Below the pieces are notes generated by a model, which did no database searches, was not told the origin of the DNA, and saw nothing but the letters and a program-made list of their open reading frames with translations. The translations under genes were made by a program, and so were the position numbers. From Chara braunii (taxonomy: Eukaryota > Streptophyta > Charophyceae > Charales > Characeae): a stretch of 26,331 nt of DNA. The stretch covers positions 511,013-537,343 of the forward strand of contig BFEA01000044.1 of NCBI GenBank assembly GCA_003427395.1, given 5' to 3'. The stretch's first letter is position 1. Every line of letters starts with the position of its first letter. Of this stretch, positions 9,011 through 19,285 are shown piece by piece.

Positions 9011-9179
9011 TCCTTGTTTCGGTTTTCCCTTCCACACGCAGCGCAACCCACACCTCACATACAACCCAAACTGTCACTCAAACCGTTATTCCGAATCAAC
9101 AAAACAACTCGCAATACCTCAAAAGCTCAGTGCAATACCTTAGTTTGCCCGATTTCGAGAAGAATCGGGTAAGATATAC

Positions 9180-9780
9180 AACTTTTGCTCTTTACCATCG
9201 ACACTCTCTCAAGGCTCCCGCACACCTCCTTCTTCTTCTAACACTTATTACTAAAACTAACGACAAATTCGAAGTCGCCCGCCGTCAAAACCCCCAAAAC
9301 AAATCTTCCCTCAACTGTTTTCATCAAGTAACGGGTGATATCGACACTTTATACCCTCACTCCTTTTTTCTCACCGCCATCTCCGCGCACATCATTTTCA
9401 TCATAACTCCTTTCCTACTAACTCCCGTGCTAATCCGATCCCTCCATTCGACTCGGCTCCTTTCCAACACCCAATTTTGACTCGTCCCTTGTCTGATTCT
9501 GTCGAAGATCGCGCGTGCTCCCTCCTTTCTGTTGCGCCTCGGTTGCCTTTTCGCCATCTTCATTTCTTCCGAATATACCTGGCGCTAATCCCCGTCCAGG
9601 TCCATTTGCTTTCCCCCCCTTGCTTTAACGCCCATTGCCGCTTTGCCTTACACCACCACCTCTGCGCTTGTTGCTCCTTTCCTTCGCACTCGTCTTCTCT
9701 TGCTCCTCTTACTACCTCTCGTGCCTCCCCCTTGATGCCTCCGTACTCCCTTGCTCCCTAGCGCTCCTCTTTCCTCGAGG
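9180..9780. other. Pyrimidine-rich tract
   Basis: The plus strand is dominated by CTC, TTC and CCT. The minus strand, at about 9400-9560, resembles the two purine-rich copies at 11640-11930 and 12770-13030. The minus-strand frame 9357-9563 encodes 68 residues rich in Arg and Lys and has no recognised domain. Confidence 0.5.
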
Positions 9781-11030
9781 CGCCTCAGCTAGGTGGTCCG
9801 GGCGGTCTTCCGCCCCTTCTACGCCCACACCATACTCTGCCAGCGAACGGCCACACTGCAAACGGATAACTGTTCAATAGGCTCCAGCGATCTTGAGGGA
9901 AACTTCAGAGCCGTTACTGGGTGGTTCCACTAGCCTCTCGCTGCCAATACCCAAGCCTAACGAACGTTCTGCAGCAGTGCCCGCTGCGTATTTCTGTAGG
10001 GAAATTTCCCCTGGCCCATTTTGCTAAGGGCATACTCACATTGCGGCCTAAGATCCGCAAGGTATGTGGAACTGGGATACACAAATTTGAGTGTTGTACC
10101 TGTTCAGATGGAACAGGACCCTGGCCGCCTGCAGTCGTGGTGACTCGGTACTGTGCTGGTCGCATGGCGTCAACCACAAATAATGCAAGAACTAGTGGCC
10201 GCGAATCCCCTTTTTCCCACGGCCACACGGGTTGTTTGGCAAAAGGGCATATAAACTGAACAACTCGGACTTTGGCATACACGTTGTCGGGGCAAGGGTA
10301 TTGGCCAGGGTTTTTCAACGTCGGACGCTGTCTGACCCCTTCGTTGAGTTGAAGGACTTGATGAGACTGGTGTTGTCGGCCCGAATACCCTTACAAGGGT
10401 ATTTGGGCATGTTTTTGCAGCTCACATGAAGGGCACGCCTGACGATATCTGAGGGCGCGTCCCATCTGTATTGATTAGAGAGTGTGTGGGCGTGCACTTT
10501 GTGGGCACGCGTTAGCCTGACCGAGTCTGGGTCAAGGAAGGCCTTGCGACGTCGGTAGGACGATTGGGTGCCACGCCAGCGTCGCTGAGGTGGTCGCAAC
10601 CTCGCACGCACAGGCAAAATCTCGGATGACATAGTATTGACTTGGTAGGGCTAGGACTAAAAGAGAACGCCGCCCGACTTTTCGAAAACCGGCAGCTTCG
10701 GGGTCACACCGTATAAAGTTACTACCGATGGTGGGAGCCGCCGGTGGGGCCAAGGAAGGGCGGCGCTAAGAAAGAGCAGCGAGAGTTTTTTTTTCGGTAG
10801 AGAGGCGGTAAAAAGGCACGGTGGCAGGCCATGAGAGGCTTGGCCGCCGCCCTGAGCCACCGCGTGTGGTAAGCCAGCGGAGTCGTGCTCCCAAGAGAGC
10901 CAGGTTCGGCCTCAGGGAGCCCGGGACGCAAGTGGCAAGAAAGAGGAACAGCCTGAGGGACTGTGTGCAGGCCTGGACAGGCTGCCCCTACTCTTTATGA
11001 GTAGGATTGCGCCTGCTGTATCTAGGCTTG
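9781..11030. other. Unassigned central segment with strong hairpins
   Basis: I recognise no gene. A 13-bp hairpin with a 2-base loop lies at 10380-10407 (CCCGAATACCCTT against AAGGGTATTTGGG, one G-T pair). Weaker ones are CCTGTTC/GAACAGG near 10099-10117 and CCTACTC/GAGTAGG near 10987-11005. The phrase AAGGGTATT with GGTTTTT or GTTTTT following occurs twice (10300-10316 and 10395-10417). Open frames on the two strands overlap each other and show no domain. Confidence 0.5.
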
Positions 11031-11175
11031 GGCTTAGCCCTATTGGTTACAATGCCAGACTCTCACCAGGCGGATCCCGGGATTGAGGCCAGTAGCAAGT
11101 AGTGGAGGAGTGGAGGAGCGCAAGAGGACTGAGGGGTTGAGGGTCCCATGAGACTATCCCCCTTGGTTTTTGTTG
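11031..11175 (+). mobile_element. SINE-like repeat with tRNA-type A and B boxes, copy 1
   Basis: TTAGCCCTATTGGTTAC (11034-11050) resembles the D-arm/A box of tRNA, and CCGGGATTGAGGCC (to 11090) resembles the B box at about the right distance. The following body (11129-11166) matches the minus strand at 25758-25721 with 30 of 38 positions by hand count and no gaps. The minus-strand copy is also preceded by an A-box/B-box pair. A tRNA-like head plus a shared unrelated body is what defines a tRNA-derived SINE. A T-rich stretch follows at 11232-11300. No target-site duplication was identified. Confidence 0.5.
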
Positions 11176-11639
11176 GGAAGTCCGGTGGCGGGCCCGCGAG
11201 AGGGGACCGAGTACCAACAGCCCCCACCCGTTTTTCCTTTATTTTTCTGAGTCTTAAATTTTTATTTTTTATCTTTTTTCCATTTTTAATTTTTCTTGGG
11301 ACGGGGCTCGGTACCGGTGCCGAGACCCGCGGTGAGACCCAGCAGCTGGTTCAGTGGGTACGCCACGAACGACCGCCTGGGCATAGTCCTTCGGGACATC
11401 CGTTAGAATTGGAACGATACAGAGGGACTAGCACGGCCTGTCACCAGGCTAGCTGGCATAAATAGAGAGGCGAACTCTCTCGTCGGTTGCTATAGTACGC
11501 GTAGTATGAGAAGGAGGGGTACTGCAGACTAGAGGAGGAAAAGAGATAGTGAAGGGGAGTGCAGCGCCGTGAGGAAGAGGGCAACAACAACAAAAAGAAA
11601 AGGGGGGAATGAACCTGGATGCAGTTCCGCGCGAGGTGC

Positions 11640-11930
11640 GTTCGAAGGAGGGAGAAAACAGTGTGGAGCTAGAAGCTATGGCAAAGAAGAAAGGCCACAA
11701 CATGCTTGTTCCTTGACGAAATTTGGCAGGAGAAGGTGCTAACCTGGGCTTTTGAGACAGGCTGAGTCAAGTGGTGTTAGTAGATTGAGAAGAGAGTTAG
11801 TAGTTGGCGAGAGGGAAGAGGAAAAGTGTACGCGGTAGTGCTGGAAGGAAGGGGAGTGGAAGGAAGTGGTTGCGCGGGGGAGACGGGTGAAAAGGTAAGA
11901 ACGGAAGACAAGATTTGATAGGGCTCTATC
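11640..11930 (+). repeat. Purine-rich dispersed repeat, copy 2
   Basis: GGTGCTAACCTGGGCTTTTG followed by GAGTCAAGTGGTGTTAG (about 11735-11785) matches 12847-12900 (GATGCTAAACTGGGGTTTTG, GAGTCGTTTAGTCGTGTTAG) on the same strand. It also resembles the minus strand near 9420-9540 (TTGGGTGTTGGAAAGGAG, GAGTCGAATGG, then GTTAGTAGG). Surrounding GA-rich sequence also corresponds loosely. The reading frames are not shared, so this looks non-coding. Confidence 0.5.
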
Positions 11931-12525
11931 TCGCTCAATTCTCCATGGATTTAAGCGAAATAAGAGCCTAATCTGAGGTTTTGATGCACTACGAATCCAA
12001 GGACATAGTTAGATTCTGCAGCAGGATAGCCGTTTCACTGCTGTGTGAGTCGGAGGCGGCGCTGCGCTTAGGAACAGATACCGGAAGAAATCGGAGTGGC
12101 GGAAATTTTCTGCATTTTTACACCGGCTTCAGCAGATTCCTCGTCTTGTACGTTCTGGCGGAGGGCAGTATGGTAGATTGGTGCTGCTCGCAGTACATTT
12201 GAATGACATCCGGTCTTGACGCGGCAGATCTTGTGGTCCTACGGCTGGGATCCAGCTAATTTCCGTGATCCGCTTGGCTATCCACGTAGTGAACATCAAG
12301 GTCTTCTGGCTGGTCACGTCCGTCACAACTGCGTTGGTGTGGTCCTCGCACAGTTGTTGGGGCTTATTCTTGTGGACGACCTCTCGATCTGAGTGGTGCT
12401 CGTCAGTGCCATGGCATTTGGCAGATGATCATGACCGTGCTGTTCGTGGCCTTTTGTTGTTTCATGGACGTCTCCCTCTCGTCCAAAGGATCACGGTAAG
12501 TCCCCTCCGAGGTGATGGCCTGTGC

Positions 12526-12530
<5 letters not shown>

Positions 12531-12602
<72 letters not shown>
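12531..12602. repeat. (AG)n microsatellite
   Basis: About 36 uninterrupted AG units. An open frame through it (12265-12663) is only translated repeat at its C-terminal end. A good splice donor, ACG|GTAAGT, lies at about 12492, upstream of the repeat. Confidence 0.95.
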
Positions 12603-12606
<4 letters not shown>

Positions 12607-12769
12607 AGAGAGGGAGGGGTCACGCCACGCTTAATCCATGACAGAGTTGAGAAGGGGAGGTAGCAGGGAAGAGTTTTTTTGTAAGGCGAATTCAGATCTG
12701 CAGTCGGATTGAATGAAGGGTTAGAGGAATAGGAGCTAGAAAAGAAAATCAGGCGCGGGTGAGTCGAGG

Positions 12770-13030
12770 AAGAAGAAAAAAAAAAAAAAAAAGAGGGGAG
12801 CGAAAACTGTGTAACTTGGCCATTTCTCAGTGGATTCGGGCAAGAAAGGATGCTAAACTGGGGTTTTGGGCTAGGGCGAGTCGTTTAGTCGTGTTAGTTT
12901 TTGTGTTAGAGTGTCAGATTCGATGCTATGACACTCGGGGACTGCGTGGGGCACGCGTGAAGTAGGCGAAACGGGGAGAAGACGAGGACGGTAGTGAAGG
13001 AAGCGGGGAAACTGACGTAGGAAAAGTAGG
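12770..13030 (+). repeat. Purine-rich dispersed repeat, copy 3
   Basis: This is the same-strand partner of 11640-11930, about 1.1 kb downstream; both copies sit after GA-rich DNA. The A-run at 12776-12791 is part of it. The 68-residue open frame at 12759-12965 has no recognised domain. Confidence 0.5.
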
Positions 13031-13348
13031 CTGCAGCATGTACTCTTCTTCACTGATATTTCTATAGCGCCTGCTATCACGGGTGCCAGATATTGGTAGC
13101 GGAGATGATCGAAGTTGTTGTACTTTAGAGGTTGGTGATTTCATAGGGACACATTCTGCCCGAAGGGTTCTCACTCTGACGATTTAGTCTGAGCCCCTTT
13201 CTCTTGGCTCGAGTGAATTTGGCAGAAATACATTTTCATGTACAACTTCTACAACGAATTTGAGGGAGAGGAAGGGTAGAGAAGATACTTACAAAAAAAA
13301 AAAAAAAAAAAAAAAAGAGAAGAGAATTGACAGTGAATCTTCCCATAG

Positions 13349-13626
13349 NNNNNNNNNNNNNNNNNNNNNNNNNNNNNNNNNNNNNNNNNNNNNNNNNNNN
13401 NNNNNNNNNNNNNNNNNNNNNNNNNNNNNNNNNNNNNNNNNNNNNNNNNNNNNNNNNNNNNNNNNNNNNNNNNNNNNNNNNNNNNNNNNNNNNNNNNNNN
13501 NNNNNNNNNNNNNNNNNNNNNNNNNNNNNNNNNNNNNNNNNNNNNNNNNNNNNNNNNNNNNNNNNNNNNNNNNNNNNNNNNNNNNNNNNNNNNNNNNNNN
13601 NNNNNNNNNNNNNNNNNNNNNNNNNN
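13349..13626. other. Assembly gap (278 N)
   Basis: Unknown sequence. It follows a run of more than 20 A (about 13291-13315), which probably caused the assembly break. Open frames that cross it have no meaning. Confidence 1.
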
Positions 13627-15249
13627 TTCTCAGCGCGGGCTCCTATCTCATGTTGCACGTTGGTAGGCTACTCAGTGGATTTGCAGACATGCCCTTGCTA
13701 TCTCTAGTGGATCTGGTCAATCTTTTAGCCTTGACCGCATTGATTGATTGCAGTTGTCAAGATGCAGACCAGTTACCTCATGAACTATGGCCGAGGGTTA
13801 TCCTCGTCTCAGGCTTAAGGCAGGTTTGGGCTGCAGTGAACGTGGGAGAGTGTCAATAAGTGCTGGTAACCCCAACAGGGCTCTGCTGTGAAGACTCCGA
13901 ACCTATCCTAGTTGGCTGAGTTGACCATTCTCTACGTAGTTCGCAGTAGGGGGATAGTGTTTGCAGCGCTGTTACGATAACCAGTGCACTCCGCTGCTGC
14001 AGGGAACTGCGAAGTGATAAGGTCACCTGACTAATGGGCATGTCGTACCTACACCACAACCATTGTTGTGTGTCTCGTTGCTTGCCTCACCTGTGTTTTC
14101 GAACTACGACAAGCGCAGAGCTTGCCACAGGGTGCTGATGGCAGATCTGCAAGTAGGAGCTGCTACACAACTCAATAGACGCGGGTGAACTAGGCTCTGA
14201 TTACGTGTAGCCCTTTATGGTTGTGCTTTTACTGCCGATTGCTTTCATTAGGCAGCACTGAGACCTTGTTGAGCACGAACACTGGAGTTTCACGAGGGAC
14301 CTGCTATGCCTCTCCCATATGCGCTGTTGGCAGAGTGCCTTGCGTAAGAGCCTTGCTTTGCACCATTCTATGGCGCGAGGGGGGTTTTGTCGTGTAAGGC
14401 TGTGTCTCGTCCGTATCTAAATAAGGGACGGTGAGGTGGCCGGTATCATCGGTAGGCTGAGAGGGTTTGCTTACTGGGACTATTGCAACAACTGCCATTG
14501 CCGCTGGTTCGAGCGGCCAGTATACAGGCTGTGTGTTGGTGTGTTTTCGCTGAATTACTGCCGTGCAGTTCTACTGAGTACTCTACTGGTGGTGGATTGC
14601 TGTACTTGCTAGGCATCTTGCCTCGGACCACTTGCGGGCTACCGTGGCGTTCAACCGTATGGTGGTTGCTGCGAGTTCTTGGTTACTGCGTTTGATACCG
14701 CTACGGCTGCTGAGTTTGTCTGCGCCATTACGCTGCATCTAGCTGTGTATCTGCTAAATGTTTACCGTACGCCCAAGGGGCTAGCTGCTGCTAAATCAAG
14801 TTGCCACTACGTACAAACTGGGCACTGTTACTGTGTGAGGCCTAGTTAATGTGTAAGGCACAGGTGGAGCGTTGTTGCTCGGCTGGACACTCTTGGAGTA
14901 CTATTACTGCAGGGCCGTTACTGTGAGTCCAACGGTAGCTAGCCACTGCTGCGGAGGCTGTGTCGCTGCTGCGCCTTGTCAGCAGGCTACGGGTACGGGT
15001 TGTGTTGTGATGGGCCGCTATTAAGCCTCTGCGGCATCAGTTACTGTCCGTTCTGTACTCCGACAAAGTTGCCATTCCTTGCAGGGTACAGGACACTGTT
15101 TCGTTGCTAGAGGCTACTGCTGAATCGGGCTGCCAATACACACATGCTAGATGGTGTAACTCTGCTCAGTGTTGTTGCTGTGCAGGGTGATGTCTATCGC
15201 TGTGCGCTGCTGCTGTGCGCACCGTAGGCGGCTGCTGCTGCAGTTGGGA
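13627..15249. other. Unassigned, CTG/TTACTG-rich segment
   Basis: No gene is recognised. The motif TTACTG (or CTACTG) recurs at irregular spacing at least nine times between 14470 and 15300, and GCTGCTG clusters occur near 14790, 14965 and 15205-15240. It may be a very old tandem repeat. Short palindromes (GCAGATCTGC near 14141) are present, but nothing is as strong as the arrays in the arms. Confidence 0.5.
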
Positions 15250-15789
15250 GGTTCATCAGGGGACTGTTAATTGGCGTTTTGGCCGTGAACTGATGGGTTC
15301 TACTGCATTATTTGGCCATTATTGCGGGGCCCTCAGGCGAGTCAAGGCTTCAAGGCCCTCTCACGCGAGTCTGAGAGCACCCCCCTTGGATCTGAGAGTC
15401 TGTTTATTCTCTTACACTATCCTTCTCAGTCTCAGTCTAATCTATTGGTTACGAGAGGAAGGCGGCAGGCGGGATTGAAACCCGTAGGACCGCGCCAAGG
15501 CCTCTGTGGGAGGTTGCCCCACCGATTGCGGGAGCTCTGTCGGGACCCAGGCGGGGTTCTGGAGGCAGAGAACACTCAGGTATAACCCTCGATTTACGCG
15601 TGTGATCCTATCATTAAACTGTATTATCCTTTTGCTATTGCCTGACTGTAAGTATGACTGAGAAGACTAATTGTTTGTTTATTTGTTTGATTTCAAAACA
15701 TTGTTTTGCAACGTAAACTGACAAATATGTATTGAGTTAATTCAGATTATCAGAATGAATTCAGACAACGTAGAATTGTGACCTATTTT

Positions 15790-17370
15790 GCGGAGGCTGG
15801 GCGAACGCATAAGTTGCGGGCTGTTCAATCTTTCGCATTTGTTATCAGGCAGGCTAGACTACTCATAAGTTGGGTAGCCTAGTTCTACGCCATATGTAAC
15901 TGTTTGGGCACAACATAAGTCGTTGTGTCTGGTCATATACCTTTTGTCGTTGTTTAGGCAGAGGCTGGACTCCTCATAAGTTGAGGTGGCTCAGTCTTTG
16001 TGTATGCCGAAAGTTTAGGCTGGCCAGTCTCACCATAAGTTGGTGGGACCTGGTCATACGCCTTACGTCAATTGTCTAGGCAGAAGTTGACCACACCATA
16101 AGTTGGTGTGGCTCAGTCTTATGCTTTATTATTCCAGGCGAGACTATTCACGCCATAAGTTGGTGTGGTCAAGTCATGAGCCGCCATCACTAAGAGAATT
16201 AGAGTATACAAAGTGATACATATTTATTTTCATGGCAGGCTGGACGCCATGAGTTGGGAGATCCAGCCATATAAGCCGGTAGCAGACAAAGCAGAGGGAA
16301 AGAAGATAAAAAATACAAAATGGTGTGGTAACTGTGGGCAGGCTGACTCACCCATAAGTTGGGTAGTTGGTCCTATATCCTTGATAACACGAAAGCAGAG
16401 AGATATATAAAGTCTGGCTATTTCCCTTTTCTAAACATATCTGACGTTTGGGTAGGGATCCTCATGAGTTGAGATGACCTGGTCACTCGTCTGAAGACAA
16501 AATCTGATTGTGAAACTTATCTATTGGATGTAGTTGTGTTGCGGAGGCCGGGCGAACGCATAAGTTGCGGGCTGTTCGGTTATACGCGCTTGTTGTTGTT
16601 TGGGTGGGGCTAGACTACTCATAAGTTGAGTAGCCTAGTCTTATGCTATATGTCACTGTATGGGCTGGTCAGACACAATTGTTGTGTCTGGTCATATGCC
16701 TTTCGTCGTTTGTTCAGGCAAAAACCGGGTTCCTCATAAGTTGAGGTGGTTCAATTTTTCGTATATGCCGAGAGTTAGGCTGATCAGGTCTCACCATAAG
16801 TTGGTGTGCCCTGGTTATACGCCTTATGTCATTTTGTTCAGACAGAGGCGTATCACAACATAAGTTGGTGTGGTAAGTTTTATGCTTTATGTCTATAAGT
16901 TGAACATGGTTGTATTGCGAAGGCTGGGCGAACGCATAAGTTGCGGGCTGTTCAGTTCTTCACGCATGTGATTATGTCTAGGCTGGGCTGGACTACTCAT
17001 AAGTTGGGTAGCCTGACTCTACGCCATATGTAACCGTGTGGGCTGGCCGAACACAACATAAGTTGTTATGTTTGGTCACATGCCTTTTGTTGTTGTTTAG
17101 GCAGAGGCTGGTTGCTCATAAGTTGAAGAGGTTCAGTTGTATGTGTATGCCGAACGTTCAGGTTGACCAGCCTCACCATAAGTTGGTGCGGCCCGATCAT
17201 ACGCTTTATGTCGATTGTTTTGTAGAAATTGGTCACACCATAAGTTGGTGTGGTTTGGTCTTGTGCGTACGTATATTTGTGTTACCAGGCTAGGGCACCA
17301 TAAGTTGGTGTGGCCTAGTCATATAAACTGGTAGGTCAGTCACATCCATAAGTTGGGTTGGCTGACCCTA
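15790..17370 (+). repeat. Right-arm array of about 24 covarying hairpins
   Basis: Units recur about every 62 bp around CATAAGTTG (rarely CATGAGTTG). In most units the bases on either side pair through TAAGT, and the stems differ: CTACTCA/TGGGTAG with CTAG/CTAG outside (15854-15882), CCTCA/TGAGG (near 15972), GTCTCACCA/TGGTGGGAC (near 16027-16049), CCACACCA/TGGTGTGG (near 16091), GGCTGGA/TCCAGCC (16238-16244, 16262-16268), CAGACACAA/TTGTGTCTG (16670-16690, core partly lost), CTAGG/CCTAG (17290-17318) and GGTCAG/CTGACC (17334-17367). Spacers carry semi-conserved CATACGCC and TATGT. No open frame spans the array. It resembles a non-coding structured repeat or a set of protein-binding sites near a transposon end. 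Confidence 0.9.
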
Positions 17371-17760
17371 TGTCTTATGTAAGGAAGGGTAAAAAGGGAA
17401 TAATGAGGGTTTTTGAACGAACTATGTGGCCTGGAAAAGAACCATGTGGGATTGTGAGAGATGTTTGCGCTTGCATGCTCGTGGGCTCTCACTTGGGACA
17501 TCCTTTGATAGAGTAGTTCCTGTAGATGCTCGCCGAGTACTGGAGCTATAGGTAGGTAAGATGAATGATAGGAGGGAAGCTTGGGATAAGATAGGACTGA
17601 CTTTGCTGGGGGTTGGGATCAGCGTTGGCTCATGGCCTCATTCAGAGGGCATGTGGACCAATATTGAGCCTAAGTTGTCAAGCAGGGATCAGGAGTTAGC
17701 CCCAAGTATAGTTTTGCTTTGCACTTTGACTTTCAGCTTTGTATAAATCTTGACAGCCTA
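17371..17760. other. Arm segment between hairpin array and satellite
   Basis: About 390 bp with no gene recognised. A 61-codon open frame at 17561-17746 has no domain and no counterpart in the left arm. Confidence 0.45.
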
Positions 17761-17880
17761 CTTTTCTTACGGGAAGCGCTGCCGAAATTTCTGCAAAACT
17801 GAAAAGAGTTAGTCATATTCAGGTTCCTAGAAATTCTGAAAAGGCACTTTTCCTACGGGAAGCGCTGTCGAAATTTTGGG
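17761..17880. repeat. Two remnant copies of the 122-bp satellite
   Basis: TACGGGAAGCGCTGYCGAAA occurs twice, with AAATTT at 17785 and 17871. The reverse complement is the landmark of the five-copy array at 6090-6720. Spacing here is 86 instead of about 122 bp. Confidence 0.8.
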
Positions 17881-18469
17881 AAATTTGGAGAGTTAGAATA
17901 TTTTCAGTTAGACCAATCTTAGCAACTCAACCCTGAGTAGGGGAGGTGTTACTGAACCTCTCAGAAGCTGAGTGGGAGCTTAGTAGAGGAGTTAGGATGT
18001 GACTTAGGAGGATTACTCCCTACTTAGGCTAAACGCTGTAGTGAAATCTTTTTGACGTGTGCTGTGGTGCAGGCCGTGCATATTGATTGAAGGTCCGACT
18101 TGGTCAGCCTGACTATTCTTCTGTTATCACTGATAACAGGTCGGTTGCCGATTTGTCGGTATACGACTCAACCTTTCATCCTTTTCTGCTTCTCAACCTA
18201 AGGCCTTGGCCCTGACTGGTTCTTTGTTTTATTGGGTTTTCACCCAGATTCTTTATAAATGGCCATTTCTTAAAGGCTGAGTATCTTTGTTGTGGAATGG
18301 TGGGGAAAAGGTTGAGCTTGTGTACAAGGCAGGGTGTGAGCTGCAAAAGGCTGAAAAGTTGACCCTTTTAGTGTATGTGCTGTTGTTTGATCCTTGTGTG
18401 TGGTCACAGGTATGTGTGGAGCATGTTAATCAAGTATGATGTTTTTATTGTTTTGAGTTCAGGCGGGCA

Positions 18470-19285
18470 AGCCACGTAGCTATTGTGAGAGTGTACTATC
18501 ACATAACTCTTTGCTTGACTAAGGATATTTCCCCTTGTTTATATATTGTGGTTGGGCTCTCGCTCGCACAACCCTCACTCGGTTGTGTGACCGCATGCCG
18601 ATCTTTTCTGTGTCTTTGTCTAACTTTAGTTTATGGAACGATAAAAGTTCTGGGCGGAAGGACTAGCGTGCCGCTGGTGATGCGCCAGACAACTCACCAC
18701 CGCTCCAAATTTCTTCCTACCCTAGAGGCCGTCTTGCTCTGCACCCCTTGGGACACCCTTGGGTACAGAAGACGGAAAGGCCCTCAGGCCGGGTTTGCGC
18801 CCTCTAGAGGATTACCTCCCCCTAGCGCGCGTTTCAGCCAACGCCTGAGTGTCGGAAATAACCCCATGGCTCAGAATAGGCCACCTGGGTATGGACACCA
18901 CGTAATGCACCGTCATCGCAGATACTCACGTAGAGCTGCATGGTGAGTTGGTATGTGTGGGTACTGCGTCCGCACGATCTTATCCTAAGTCCTTGCGCGC
19001 AGCACTCGCCGATCCTCGTACTAATAGTTATGGGTCAGGCGGCGAGACCAAGAGCGTGCTACGGTCAATAGACTCGGGTTTGTGGTAACGTGAAGCAACA
19101 CATGGGCGAAGGACCAGTCCCAGTCGACCTATGGGAGCCCGTGTACGGGCCTCACTACCCCCGGACATTGGATAGCCTACGGGTAGGACTTTGGGCCTCC
19201 TCCGCGCGCACGTCGTTTGGGTCTGCCTACCCCTTCCATTTTAGGAAGCCACTAGACAGTTGCGAGTTGGAATAGGTTTCTCTTT
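18470..19285. other. Segment present only in the right arm
   Basis: The left arm has only about 90 bp at the corresponding site (5300-5390), so this is an insertion here or a deletion there. It includes a long interrupted hairpin at 18721-18787 (GAGGCC, CCGTCTT/AAGACGG, CTG/CAG, ACCC/GGGT), followed by CCTCTAGAGG. A 153-codon open frame (18485-18946) crosses it, but its product is Cys- and Arg-rich without a recognisable family, it includes the hairpin, and it is probably spurious. Confidence 0.55.

Larger units (their letters stand above)
8331..15249. other. Central region between the inverted arms
   Basis: About 6.9 kb with no inverted counterpart that I could find. It holds a three-unit hairpin repeat (8454-8703), a dispersed repeat with a splice-donor-like site (8905-9010), a pyrimidine-rich tract (9180-9780), three related purine-rich copies, a SINE-like segment (11031-11175), a GA microsatellite and a 278-base gap. 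I recognise no transposase, polymerase or other protein that would mark it as the coding core of an element, though the gap could hide part of one. Confidence 0.6.

Noticed and set aside
12265-12663. 132-codon open frame with ERERER tail
   Set aside because: The tail is the translated AG microsatellite, and the upstream part has no recognisable domain.
13236-13859. Open frames crossing the N block
   Set aside because: More than 90 residues are unknown sequence, so continuity is an artefact.
15440-15495. Third SINE head (CTATTGGTTAC with GGGATTGAAACCC)
   Set aside because: It resembles an A/B box pair, but it lies in the right arm, its left-arm partner lacks the A-box-like part, and the body is not shared with the SINE-like copies.
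15790-17370. CRISPR array
   Set aside because: The spacing is regular, but the constant part is only about 9 bases, the variable parts are self-complementary and recur between blocks, and the setting is eukaryotic with no cas-like gene.
18485-18946. 153-codon open frame as a real gene
   Set aside because: No recognisable domain, odd composition, overlap with a strong hairpin, and no counterpart in the left arm.
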